Part shown: piece by piece, positions 28,079 to 36,343 of the stretch | How positions within the stretch are numbered: the stretch's first letter is position 1 | Layout of the letters: each line of letters opens with the position of its first letter | Source of the DNA: Algoriphagus formosus | GTDB taxonomy: Bacteria; Bacteroidota; Bacteroidia; Cytophagales; Cyclobacteriaceae | Assembly (NCBI RefSeq): GCF_002807035.1 | Contig: NZ_NIUC01000005.1 | Span: 1-64,000, forward strand | DNA length: 64,000 bases | Reading direction: 5' to 3' | Notes under the pieces: generated by a model | What the model was told of the DNA's origin: nothing | Databases searched by the model: none | Seen by the model: only the letters and a program-made list of their open reading frames with translations | Program-made: the position numbers and the translations under genes

Positions 28079-29905
28079 ATGAGATTACAATTTTCATTAA
28101 TTATTCTTTTGCTGTCCTTCGGGAAAGTTTACAGCCAACAGGATAGCTTATCACAGGAATTGGATGAAATCCTAATTCAGGAAAACCGAATCCAAATCCC
28201 ATTTTCCAAGCAAAGTCGAAACATCTCAGTCGTAACCAAACCTCAGCTGGAAACCACTCCGGCTCGTAGTCTCCAAGAAGTATTGACATTCGTGCCAGGG
28301 GTAGACGTCAGACAGCGTGGAGTTTCCGGAGTGCAGGCAGATGTCGGAATCAGAGGAGGATCTTTCAATCAGACTTTGATGCTTTTGAATGGGATCAAAC
28401 TGACGGACCCTCAAACGGGCCATCACATGATGAATATTCCAGTACCCATGATCAATATCGATCGTGTGGAAGTTCTTAAAGGACCTGGAGCCAGGATTTT
28501 TGGTCAGAACGCCTATGCAGGAGCCGTCAATGTGATTACGGAACTTTCTGATCAAAAAAGTCTACGCTTACAAGGATATGCGGGTGATTTTGGAATGAAG
28601 GGACTGACAATGGCTGCCTCCCTTCCAACCGGAAAATACCGACAAAACATCAGTGCATCCTATGATGACTCGAATGGTCACTGGTACAACTCGGATTATC
28701 AAGTTACCAATCTGTTTTATGAGGGTGGCTTGGAATTGAATGAGAACCATGAATTCCGAGGAATGCTTGCCTACGCTGACAGGAGTTTCGGAGCTAATGG
28801 ATTTTACACCTCCGCCTTTCCGGATCAATGGGAAAGTCTACAGACAACACTGGGAGCTTTGAGTCATCGCTATTCAAAAACCGCATTCAATCTCTTGTCT
28901 CGAGTATATTGGCGTCAAAACAAAGACGAATACCGATTGAGGAGAAATGAACCTGAATTTTTTCAGAACTTCCACACCTCGAATACTTATGCTGCTGAAA
29001 TCAATGGAAGCTTCGAGTCAAAATTGGGAAAAACTGGATTTGGACTGGAAATACGGGAAGAAAGACTGGAAAGCAACAATCTAGGCAATCGTGACCGTAC
29101 ACTTGGAGGATTGTTTTTAGAACATCTTATCCAACTTGGAGACAAAGTTGACTTCAGAGCGGGAGTATACAGTAATTATTTCGATGACTGGGGATGGAAG
29201 CATTTTCCTGGAGCAGAACTTGGATTTCAGGCCAGCGAGTTTCTTCGATTTTATTCTAGTATTGGCAATAGCTTCCGAATCCCCACCTATACGGATCTTT
29301 ATTACGTCGGCCCAACTAACATCGGAAACGCTGAGCTTCTGCCAGAGGAAGCCGGTAATTTTGAAATTGGCTCGAAATGGATCAAAGGAGGGTTTTTCGC
29401 TGAGCTGGTTTATTTCCAAAGAAACACTGATAATTTGATTGAGTGGACGCGTACTGATTCGGATCTTCCTTGGCAACCCCAAAATTTCAATGCGGTCAAA
29501 TTCAAAGGGATAGAGTTTGCTCTTTCTTACCGCTTTCAGCCAAAGAATCAACTGCTTTTCCTAAAGGAAGTGCAATTTTCCTATAATTATATTGACGCCA
29601 GTCTGAACCCTCAAGAAGGAATAGAAACAAGATACGCCCTTACTGCTTTGAGAAATCAGGTAATAGGCGGTGCCTTGATTGGGATCCGTAAAAAAATTGA
29701 ATGGAACACCAAAATGCGGTATACCGAACGGATGAGCTTAGATCCGTATTTTCTATTGGATATCCGGGTAGATTATAATCGTGCCGGAAAAGTGGGTCTA
29801 TTTACTGAAATATCTAATCTCACCAATGCAGACTACATTGAGGCTGGAACTGTCCAAATGCCCGGTCGGTGGTTTCGGGCTGGGGTGATGATGAATTTAG
29901 AGTGA
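28079..29905 (+). CDS. TonB-dependent receptor, BtuB-like
   Basis: About 608 residues. Signal peptide (LQFSLIILLLSFGKVYSQ), plug domain (TTPARSLQEVLTFVPGVDVRQ, GGSFNQTLMLLNGIKL, INIDRVEVLKGPGARIFGQNA) and a beta-barrel ending in an aromatic pattern. It lacks the N-terminal carboxypeptidase-like domain and any SusD neighbour, so it belongs to the cobalamin/iron-type receptors and not to glycan SusC. Substrate unknown; I see no riboswitch upstream. Start chosen at ATG 28079 because the signal peptide begins there. Confidence 0.88.
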   Translation: MRLQFSLIILLLSFGKVYSQQDSLSQELDEILIQENRIQIPFSKQSRNISVVTKPQLETTPARSLQEVLTFVPGVDVRQRGVSGVQADVGIRGGSFNQTLMLLNGIKLTDPQTGHHMMNIPVPMINIDRVEVLKGPGARIFGQNAYAGAVNVITELSDQKSLRLQGYAGDFGMKGLTMAASLPTGKYRQNISASYDDSNGHWYNSDYQVTNLFYEGGLELNENHEFRGMLAYADRSFGANGFYTSAFPDQWESLQTTLGALSHRYSKTAFNLLSRVYWRQNKDEYRLRRNEPEFFQNFHTSNTYAAEINGSFESKLGKTGFGLEIREERLESNNLGNRDRTLGGLFLEHLIQLGDKVDFRAGVYSNYFDDWGWKHFPGAELGFQASEFLRFYSSIGNSFRIPTYTDLYYVGPTNIGNAELLPEEAGNFEIGSKWIKGGFFAELVYFQRNTDNLIEWTRTDSDLPWQPQNFNAVKFKGIEFALSYRFQPKNQLLFLKEVQFSYNYIDASLNPQEGIETRYALTALRNQVIGGALIGIRKKIEWNTKMRYTERMSLDPYFLLDIRVDYNRAGKVGLFTEISNLTNADYIEAGTVQMPGRWFRAGVMMNLE

Positions 29906-29989
29906 ACTTAGACCAAAAATATTTCAAATGGACTAGTAAATCCATTCCACCTGTAGTAAAACCCACTTTTTTACTTTGAACTTTTAAAT

Positions 29990-31135
29990 ATGAAAACAGT
30001 CCTTATTGCCCATAATTACGAGCAAACGTCTTTTGCTGCGATGAGCTATTTCCTTGCTAATCATCTTTGCAATCAAGGGTACAGAGTGATTTTTATCTCA
30101 AAACGGCCATATCTCAATCAATCAGAAAAAAGAAAAATAGGTAAAGGAGAGTTGATATTATGCTCTTGGCCTAACAATTTCCGATCTACTAGCTGGTCAG
30201 ATTTTGTTTTCTTTTACAAACTCTCAAAAAAGTATAAGCCTCAGGTTGTAATTGGTCACCACAACGGAACAATAACATCAGTCATCACTTCTAAACTATT
30301 ATTTGGAAAAAATGTACTCACGGCTGATTATCATCACGTCTGCACAGAGTCATACCTTCTTGACAACCTAGGCCCAGACTGGAGAGTGAAGTTTTTCCTC
30401 TTTCGAAAGAAAATCCTTTACAATTTTTTCTGCGATATGGTGATATGTCCTTCTACTAAAGCTATTGAAGATGTTACCAACAAATTCAAACACAAAAATC
30501 CAGTCCTAATCTACAATCCACTTCCAGACAGGTTGACCACTAACCAATCGCCTGCTATTGAAGGAAATATAACAATTGGATACCTAGGAAGACTTATTCC
30601 TTGTAAAAACATTATTTGGTTGATTGAACAATTCCTCGTCTATGAATCATATAATCCTCAAACAAAAATCAAGTTGAAAATCGCTGGTGAAGGTTTTCTC
30701 AAAGAGGAGTTGCAAGAGAAAATAAAAAAATCCAACAGGATTATCTACCTCGGAGAAATTTCATACGAGGAAGTGGATGAATTTATCCAATCAGCACACT
30801 TTACAATCACGCCGTCTTTGGCCGATAATGCGCCAACAGTGGTTACCGAATCTTTGATGCTTTCGACTCCACCCATTTTATCCAATAGGGTTGGAACAGC
30901 CAATCTCTTTTCAAATATGGGAAATGCGTTTTTATTCAGTCCTTCTGATTCAGAAGGACTATTTCAGGTTTTCCGTAAACTAGAAACGATTTCAAATATT
31001 GAGTATAAAAGCTTATGTAGTGAAGCAAGGAAACTTTATTTAAAACATTTCACCATGGATAAATACTTTAAGCATGTTAATAGCATCATTCTAGACGAAA
31101 AATTTAAAAATGACAAATCCCATGTCTCTCCATAA
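29990..31135 (+). CDS. Glycosyltransferase family 4-like
   Basis: 381 residues. GT-B fold: N-terminal Rossmann half starting MKTVLIAHNYEQTSFAAMSYFLANHL; C-terminal half with ITIGYLGRLIPCKNI, LKIAGEGFLKEEL, IIYLGEIS and the GPGTF-type SLADNAPTVVTESLMLSTPPI, whose Glu is the conserved E of ExxxxxxE. Likely transfers a nucleotide-activated sugar in surface glycan synthesis. The gene is noticeably more AT-rich than its neighbours and stands alone between a TonB receptor and tRNA-Val genes, so it may have been acquired. Confidence 0.85.
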   Translation: MKTVLIAHNYEQTSFAAMSYFLANHLCNQGYRVIFISKRPYLNQSEKRKIGKGELILCSWPNNFRSTSWSDFVFFYKLSKKYKPQVVIGHHNGTITSVITSKLLFGKNVLTADYHHVCTESYLLDNLGPDWRVKFFLFRKKILYNFFCDMVICPSTKAIEDVTNKFKHKNPVLIYNPLPDRLTTNQSPAIEGNITIGYLGRLIPCKNIIWLIEQFLVYESYNPQTKIKLKIAGEGFLKEELQEKIKKSNRIIYLGEISYEEVDEFIQSAHFTITPSLADNAPTVVTESLMLSTPPILSNRVGTANLFSNMGNAFLFSPSDSEGLFQVFRKLETISNIEYKSLCSEARKLYLKHFTMDKYFKHVNSIILDEKFKNDKSHVSP

Positions 31136-31235
31136 GAAGCTGAATCAGTTTTAGAAAGAAAATTTTGAGACCAGATAAATTTTAAATTGAGAATCAAGGC
31201 CTTAGAATATTTCCTAAAAAAAATAATTTCTAATC

Positions 31236-31266
31236 TTTGGTTCGATCAAAATTCAGCTTACTTTTG
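31236..31266 (+). promoter_or_regulatory. tRNA-Val promoter
   Basis: -33 TTTG (31236-31239), 19-bp spacer, -7 TACTTTTG (31259-31266) followed by CATTCC: a full consensus match 33 bases before the first tRNA-Val. Confidence 0.8.
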
Positions 31267-31298
31267 CATTCCTTTTACACGAAAAGGATAGAGAAAAT

Positions 31299-31373
31299 GG
31301 GAGCTTAGCTCAGTTGGTTCAGAGCATCTGCCTTACAAGCAGAGGGTCGGGGGTTCGAATCCCTCAGCTCCCA
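31299..31373 (+). tRNA. tRNA-Val (anticodon TAC), copy 1
   Basis: 75-nt cloverleaf: acceptor GGGAGCT/AGCTCCC, D-arm GCTC/GAGC, anticodon stem TCTGC/GCAGA with loop CTTACAA, T-arm GGGGG/CCCTC with TTCGAAT loop, discriminator A; CCA not encoded. Confidence 0.97.
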
Positions 31374-31400
31374 CATTTTATTTACTTAATTTACCCATAA

Positions 31401-31475
31401 GGGAGCTTAGCTCAGTTGGTTCAGAGCATCTGCCTTACAAGCAGAGGGTCGGGGGTTCGAATCCCTCAGCTCCCA
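31401..31475 (+). tRNA. tRNA-Val (anticodon TAC), copy 2
   Basis: 75 nt, identical to copy 1, 27 bases downstream. Its 3' flank (terminator hairpin plus about 60 bases) is the founder of the repeat array that follows. Confidence 0.97.
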
Positions 31476-31480
31476 CATTA

Positions 31481-31510
31481 GCCTCAGAGAAATCTGGGGC
31501 TTTGTTGTTT
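31481..31510 (+). terminator. Terminator after tRNA-Val copy 2 (repeated twice downstream)
   Basis: GCCTCAGA / TCTGGGGC stem with GAAA-type loop followed by T-rich sequence. The same hairpin recurs at 31657-31686 and 31833-31862 within the array. Confidence 0.75.
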
Positions 31511-31564
31511 TATGCCACGCTACTTTCACATATTTTCCGCTCAGCAAACCGAAAAATACTATCC

Positions 31565-31651
31565 AAGAAAATAGCTCAGTTGGTTCAGTGCATCCCGATT
31601 ACATCGGGAGGGTCGGGGGTTCTCCCGATATTGCATCGGGATCAGCTCCCA
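31565..31651 (+). pseudogene. Degenerate tRNA-Val copy, first
   Basis: The D-arm (TAGCTCAGTTGGTTCA) and 3' acceptor strand (AGCTCCCA) match tRNA-Val, but the 5' acceptor strand is lost (AAGAAAA). The anticodon arm is replaced by TCCCGATTACATCGGGA, which still folds with TAC in the loop. The T-arm carries a 19-base hairpin TCCCGATATTGCATCGGGA. It cannot form the acceptor stem, so it is presumably non-functional as a tRNA. Confidence 0.88.
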
Positions 31652-31740
31652 CATCAGCCTCAGAGAAATCTGGGGCTTTGTTGTTTTATACCACACTACT
31701 ATCAAATTTTGTCCGCTCATCAAACCGAAAAATACTATCC

Positions 31741-31827
31741 AAGAAAATAGCTCAGTTGGTTCAGGGCATCCCGATTAGATCGGGAGGGTCGGGGTTTCTC
31801 CCGATATTGCATCGGGATCAGCTCCGA
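31741..31827 (+). pseudogene. Degenerate tRNA-Val copy, second
   Basis: Same structure as the first degenerate copy, with further decay: the anticodon triplet now reads TAG, the T-stem has a G-to-T change and the 3' acceptor strand is AGCTCCGA. The two hairpin replacements are retained. Confidence 0.88.
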
Positions 31828-32020
31828 CATCAGCCTCAGAGAAATCTGGGGCTTTGTTGTTTTATGCTACGCTACTTTCACATTTTGTCCGCTCATCAAA
31901 CCGATAAATACTATCTCGGACATACCTGTGATGACCTATCTGCCCGAATTCAAAAAGACCTTTCTACCTGTCCTATAAATAGGAAATTTCTCGACTACTT
32001 TTTAAAACCAGAAAACTATT

Positions 32021-32431
32021 ATGAATTATTTTCTATCTACCATTTGCTTGTTTTTCATTTTTTCAGACACTTGCTCACAGAGCCTCGAATCCAAGCTTCT
32101 AGGAAAATGGAAACTCACCAGGGATGAAGGCTTTGCGTTTTTTATCAATGCTCCTGAATCCCAAAATCAACCCACAGACCAACAGGAGGCGTTTTTTGAG
32201 TTGATGGAGAGGTTTCATGATCAGTCTTTTAAAAACTTCTTTAGTCTAGACTCAATGACTTCGACTGTCTTGGATGGCAAAAATATTCTTCAGGAAAAAT
32301 CCATTTGGAATGTAAGGGAAGCCGATTCTGTAATCACCTGGACGTCCCAGTTTCAACCTAAAGTACTTCAAGCAAAAATCATCAAATTGACGGAAAATGA
32401 ATTAATCTTGACCTATCTACTCCAGGATTAA
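32021..32431 (+). CDS. Small secreted protein, lipocalin-like, unknown function
   Basis: 136 residues. N-terminal signal peptide (MNYFLSTICLFFIFSDTCSQ) followed by ESKLLGKWKLTRDEG and later SIWNVREADSVITWTS and KIIKLTENELILTY. The alternation of a GxW near the start with short beta strands recalls lipocalin-like proteins of Bacteroidota, but I do not recognise a family. The gene sits just after the tRNA-Val repeat array, with no obvious partner. Confidence 0.65.
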   Translation: MNYFLSTICLFFIFSDTCSQSLESKLLGKWKLTRDEGFAFFINAPESQNQPTDQQEAFFELMERFHDQSFKNFFSLDSMTSTVLDGKNILQEKSIWNVREADSVITWTSQFQPKVLQAKIIKLTENELILTYLLQD

Positions 32432-32490
32432 ACTTTGGGCAGATTCAAAACTCACTATGAGAAAGTAATCGATGAATCTCCACTAAAAGA

Positions 32491-32526
32491 AAAAAGTCCC
32501 CGATAATCTTGTATCGAGGACTTTGA
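32491..32526 (-). terminator. Terminator of the aldehyde dehydrogenase gene
   Basis: AAAGTCC (32493-32499) / GGACTTT (32518-32524) with inner CGATA/TATCG pairing and A-run flank. Confidence 0.75.
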
Positions 32527-32544
32527 ATCAGATTAATTGTATTA

Positions 32545-34089
32545 TCAAATATCAAACTTAATTCCCTGAGCCAAAGGTAGCGCCGTAGAATAATTGATCG
32601 TGTTGGTTTGTCTACGCATGTAGGCTTTCCAGGCATCCGAACCTGATTCCCTACCTCCACCAGTTTCTTTCTCACCGCCGAATGCACCTCCAATTTCAGC
32701 TCCTGAAGTACCAATATTGACATTGGCAATTCCACAGTCAGAACCTGCGGCCGAAAGAAAAGCCTCTGCTTCGCGCATATTGGTAGTCATGATCGCCGAA
32801 GACAATCCTTGAGGAACACCATTTTGAATGGCAATTGCCTCTGCAATAGTTTTGTATTTAATCAAATAAAGAATGGGTGCAAAAGTCTCATGCTGTACGA
32901 TTTCATAATGGTTTTCTGCTTCGAAGATCGCAGGTTTCACATAGCAACCTGACTCATATCCTTCACCCGACAACACTTCCCCTCCTACGATTTCCTTCCC
33001 TCCTTCAGCCTTGACCTTTTCGATGGCTGCTTCGTACATTTTGACGGCATCTTGGTCAATTAGCGGGCCTACGTGGTTTTTCTCGTCCAGTGGGTTACCG
33101 ATCACCAACTTGCTGTAAGCTGAAGCCAATCGCTTCGCTACCTCATCAAATACGCTCTCATGAATGATCAAACGACGCGTACTGGTGCATCGCTGCCCCG
33201 CAGTGCCGACTGCCCCGAAAAGAGCACCTCGGATAGCCATATCCATATCTGCGTTTTCGGTGATGATAATTGCATTATTCCCCCCAAGTTCTAGCAGGGA
33301 TCTACCAAGCCGCTCTCCTACTGCCTTACCGACCAGTTTTCCCATTCGGGTAGAACCTGTAGCCGAAACTAGCGGAACACGGGAATCATGAGAAAGCATT
33401 TCTCCTACTTTGTAGTCGCCTATAATCAGCGAGGAAATTCCCTCAGGCATTCCATGCTTTTTGAAAATTTTTGCCACGATATGCTGACAAGCTATCCCTG
33501 AAAGTGGCGCCTTTTCCGAAGGCTTCCATACAGTAACGTCACCGCAGACCCAGGCTAAAGCCGTATTCCATGACCAAACAGCAACTGGAAAATTGAAAGC
33601 TGAAATAATCCCTACAATCCCTAATGGATGCCATTGCTCATACATCCGGTGTCCCGGGCGCTCTGAATGCATGGTCAATCCATACAATTGTCTGGAAAGC
33701 CCCACTGCAAAGTCACATATATCGATCATCTCCTGAACCTCCCCGAGACCTTCTTGGTAGGATTTGCCCATTTCAAAGGAAACCAGTTTTCCTAGGTCAG
33801 CCTTAACTTCTCTCAGGGCATTTCCGATCTCCCGGACAATCTCACCTCGCTGGGGCGCTGGGACAAGTCTCCACTTTTCGAAAGCAATCTGTGCCGTAGA
33901 AATAATCTGCTCATAGGTCTCAGAATTAGCTTCTTGAACCTTTGCGATAGATTTCCCATCAACGGGTGAATCCGACGAAAAATAGGCTTGACCGGAATCC
34001 AGCCAGTTTTCACCAGTCGAAGATCCAAGATTTTCAGATTTGATACCTAGCCTTTCAAGAGCAGAAGAGATTCCAAAGCGATTATCCAT
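32545..34089 (-). CDS. Aldehyde dehydrogenase, ALDH7 / alpha-aminoadipate semialdehyde type
   Basis: About 514 residues. Catalytic Cys in GTAGQRCTSTRR and general-base Glu in LLELGGNNAII; GSTRMGKLVGKAVGERLGR is the NAD-binding turn. The sequence context (SAFNFPVAVWSWNTALAWVCGDVTVWKPSEK) is that of the ALDH7 family, which oxidises 2-aminoadipate 6-semialdehyde in lysine catabolism. Start set at ATG 34089 (MDNRFGISS); the frame extends 7 codons further from a TTG. No other lysine-catabolism gene is adjacent. Confidence 0.9.
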   Translation of the reverse strand: MDNRFGISSALERLGIKSENLGSSTGENWLDSGQAYFSSDSPVDGKSIAKVQEANSETYEQIISTAQIAFEKWRLVPAPQRGEIVREIGNALREVKADLGKLVSFEMGKSYQEGLGEVQEMIDICDFAVGLSRQLYGLTMHSERPGHRMYEQWHPLGIVGIISAFNFPVAVWSWNTALAWVCGDVTVWKPSEKAPLSGIACQHIVAKIFKKHGMPEGISSLIIGDYKVGEMLSHDSRVPLVSATGSTRMGKLVGKAVGERLGRSLLELGGNNAIIITENADMDMAIRGALFGAVGTAGQRCTSTRRLIIHESVFDEVAKRLASAYSKLVIGNPLDEKNHVGPLIDQDAVKMYEAAIEKVKAEGGKEIVGGEVLSGEGYESGCYVKPAIFEAENHYEIVQHETFAPILYLIKYKTIAEAIAIQNGVPQGLSSAIMTTNMREAEAFLSAAGSDCGIANVNIGTSGAEIGGAFGGEKETGGGRESGSDAWKAYMRRQTNTINYSTALPLAQGIKFDI

Positions 34090-34220
34090 TTCTATAAAAT
34101 TTTGATTCAACCCAAAGCTAAATTAAATGGGGATGAGAAAAAATTAAGATTCATAGAAATCAACTTCATGAAGCGAGAAATTAACTCAGGCCAAATCTGC
34201 ATGCTAAAGAGAGAATGCGT

Positions 34221-35258
34221 TTAATCCCTGGATATCAATCGCATAGGATTGATTTTCTGAAATTTCCTTTCGAAGTTTTTTCCAACAGCAAACTTGTAAA
34301 TCAAATTGATCCGATAGTTTCCCGTGTTAATGGATTGGTCAAAAAGGCTTGCTTCTGCAAATGGAAGATTTTTCCAAACGTAATTTGCATTGATTGAAAA
34401 CCTCCTGGAGTTATACCCAAAAAAACCTCTCAAGAAATAAGTCGGAAAGACTTTCCAAGTCTGAGTAGAAGTCCCATTTTGCCATCTTGAATGACCAAGA
34501 CTGACATTTGCAGAAGCTACACCAGAAAGAAAAAATCCATTTCCGAAAACCAAGGTGCCTGCTAGACCAGCATTTGGACCGAATTGAAAGTAGTTCACTT
34601 GCTGAAAATTGGCAAAGGCCAATTCTTCAGAATCAGGAACTAATAAAGAATCTCCAAAAACCTTTCCCCCATAAATCTCAAAACCGTAAAAGGGTGAAAA
34701 AGCGGATCGTTTTTGAATTTGGGACTGATTAAAGGCCGCTTGGATTGAAAGCTTATCCCCATTTGGGAGATAGTTAAAATTCAATCCGATCTTTCTCATT
34801 TTCACATCTTGTCTCAAATAATCTTCATCTGAGCCTGCCAGTTGGTCTGCACTAAGCACAAATCCATTGTAGAACTGCCCAAATAAATCCACAATCATTT
34901 TTCGAGGGTAGATGTGAGCCTGAAGGTCCAAGTAGGCTGGAAAATCTCTTTGACGGTCTGGATTGAGAAAGCCAACCGGTCCAGCTATGTTCAACGTAAA
35001 CTTCTGATAGGTAAATCCTATCCCAAGATTATTACCAGAGTTTGGCCGATAGATCAATTTATCAGAGCTATTCGGGGCATTAATTAAGAAATCAGAATAT
35101 TTTTTAGAAAAATAAAACCTCAGTAAAAAAGTCTCAGGACTGACTTCCACATAGCCGGAATCATATTGGGACGTTTGAGCATTTAAAGCCAAATTACCAA
35201 GGCAAAAGGCAACGATTAGCGTACAAAACTTGAAGAGTCCGGTGAAGCTTTTTTGCAT
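34221..35258 (-). CDS. DUF4421 family protein, outer-membrane barrel-like
   Basis: 345 residues. Signal peptide (KFCTLIVAFCLGNLALNAQ), then alternating amphipathic strands (LIYRPNSGNNLGIGFTYQKFTLNI, GQFYNGFVLSA, FGPNAGLAGTLVFGNGFFLSG) with aromatic ends typical of a small outer-membrane beta-barrel. This pattern fits DUF4421, a Bacteroidota family without known function. A terminator-like hairpin lies about 18 bases upstream of the start codon. Confidence 0.75.
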   Translation of the reverse strand: MQKSFTGLFKFCTLIVAFCLGNLALNAQTSQYDSGYVEVSPETFLLRFYFSKKYSDFLINAPNSSDKLIYRPNSGNNLGIGFTYQKFTLNIAGPVGFLNPDRQRDFPAYLDLQAHIYPRKMIVDLFGQFYNGFVLSADQLAGSDEDYLRQDVKMRKIGLNFNYLPNGDKLSIQAAFNQSQIQKRSAFSPFYGFEIYGGKVFGDSLLVPDSEELAFANFQQVNYFQFGPNAGLAGTLVFGNGFFLSGVASANVSLGHSRWQNGTSTQTWKVFPTYFLRGFFGYNSRRFSINANYVWKNLPFAEASLFDQSINTGNYRINLIYKFAVGKNFERKFQKINPMRLISRD

Positions 35259-35275
35259 TAGAAATCAAATAAACG

Positions 35276-35306
35276 AAAAAATCCGGATGGCTATTCCGGA
35301 TTTTTT
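35276..35306. terminator. Terminator-like hairpin in a divergent promoter region
   Basis: Stem AAAAAATCCGGA / TCCGGATTTTTT with a 7-base loop, 18 bases upstream of the DUF4421 start codon. No gene ends here on either strand, so it may act as a leader attenuator or be a relic. Confidence 0.6.
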
Positions 35307-35504
35307 CAAAACATTTAGAGTTCGAAAATGAGGTTTTCTCCTCGTTATTTGAAAGAATAGTTAACAAAGTTGCTTAATCACCGAAATAAATTTACTGAGT
35401 TAATTTAATAATGCAAATAAATATTTGGATTATTTTGAAAAAGGAGAGTGATTATTACAATTTTATCAGAAATACAAATCCCCATCTATCCATCAGATAT
35501 TTAT

Positions 35505-36293
35505 ATGCAGGACCCACAGAAACCCATTGTATCCGTCATTATTCCGTGTTACAACCAGGCCGGTTATTTAGCCGAAACCATTCAATCAGCCTTCGAGTCT
35601 GATTACAGGCCGCTGGAAGTAATTGTAGTTAATGATGGGTCTACGGACTCAAGTCTACAAGTCGCTCTTTCCCTTCTAGAAAAATATGAAGGGTTAGAGG
35701 TCATTGATCAGGAAAATTCTGGGGTGGCAAGTGCCAGAAATGCGGGAATCAGGCAGGCAAAGGGCGATTTTATCTTGCCTCTTGATGGGGATGACAAGAT
35801 CCATCCGCAGTACATTTCAAAAGCCGTATCAGTTCTTAACTCAAGACCAGCGATAAAAGTCGTTTACTGTAAAGGCAAGAAATTTGACGAAAACGGATTT
35901 AAAGACTGGAACCTAAAACCCTTTTCCAGAAGAGCTTTGGCACGGGATAATATGATTTTTGTATCAGCACTTTTTCGAAAAAAGGACTGGGAAGAGGTGG
36001 GAGGATTTTCGGAAGATATGACCATGGGAAGGGAAGATTGGGATTTTTGGATCAAAATGCTAAAAAATGGAGGCGAAGTAGTTCAGCTTCCCATGGTGGG
36101 TTTCTTCTACCGACTGACTCCTAACAGCAAAAGAAAGCGAACAGGCACAGATCAAAAAAAACGAGAGCGAATCGCCTATCTGAATGAAAAACATGCTGAT
36201 TTTTTTGAACGGGAATTACTTGGCCCTCTCCGTTTTCAGCGCACTTGGTCAAGACCCTACAACAGACTTATGAAATTGCTTGGAAGACTTTAA
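35505..36293 (+). CDS. Glycosyltransferase family 2
   Basis: About 262 residues. GT-A fold: PIVSVIIPCYNQAGYLAETIQSAFES, VIVVNDGSTDSS, NAGIRQAKGDFILPLDGDDKIHP (the DxD-like DGDD binding the metal-nucleotide), and MGREDWDFWIKM containing the catalytic-base ED. Start chosen at ATG 35505; a GTG 19 codons upstream is in frame but gives residues outside the family. First of two rightward glycan-type genes, with the FkbM methyltransferase next. Confidence 0.88.
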   Translation: MQDPQKPIVSVIIPCYNQAGYLAETIQSAFESDYRPLEVIVVNDGSTDSSLQVALSLLEKYEGLEVIDQENSGVASARNAGIRQAKGDFILPLDGDDKIHPQYISKAVSVLNSRPAIKVVYCKGKKFDENGFKDWNLKPFSRRALARDNMIFVSALFRKKDWEEVGGFSEDMTMGREDWDFWIKMLKNGGEVVQLPMVGFFYRLTPNSKRKRTGTDQKKRERIAYLNEKHADFFERELLGPLRFQRTWSRPYNRLMKLLGRL

Positions 36294-36343
36294 GTTTTTC
36301 AAAGAATAAGAATTGATTTATTTTGCTGCTCACAATTTCCACC

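Larger units (their letters stand above)
31476..31917 (+). repeat. Tandem array of ~176-bp units derived from tRNA-Val and its 3' flank
   Basis: Three near-identical 89-bp spacers (31476-31564, 31652-31740, 31828-31917) alternate with two 87-bp degenerate tRNA-Val copies. Each spacer starts with the same terminator hairpin (GCCTCAGA/TCTGGGGC). The period from the first to the second degenerate copy is 176 bp. No coding gene lies in this stretch; the open frames here are a by-product of the repetition. Confidence 0.92.

Noticed and set aside
28079-29905. SusC-type glycan receptor
   Set aside because: There is no SusD partner, no N-terminal carboxypeptidase-like domain, and the ~608-residue length is too short for SusC.
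31476-31917. CRISPR-like appearance of regular repeats
   Set aside because: The units are 176 bp with conserved spacers and tRNA content; there are no short direct repeats with unique spacers and no cas genes.
31502-32127. Two open frames across the tRNA-Val repeat array with repeated peptide segments
   Set aside because: They arise from the repeated tRNA pseudogene and terminator sequence. The repeated peptides are the repeats translated, and no ribosome-binding context or homology is seen.
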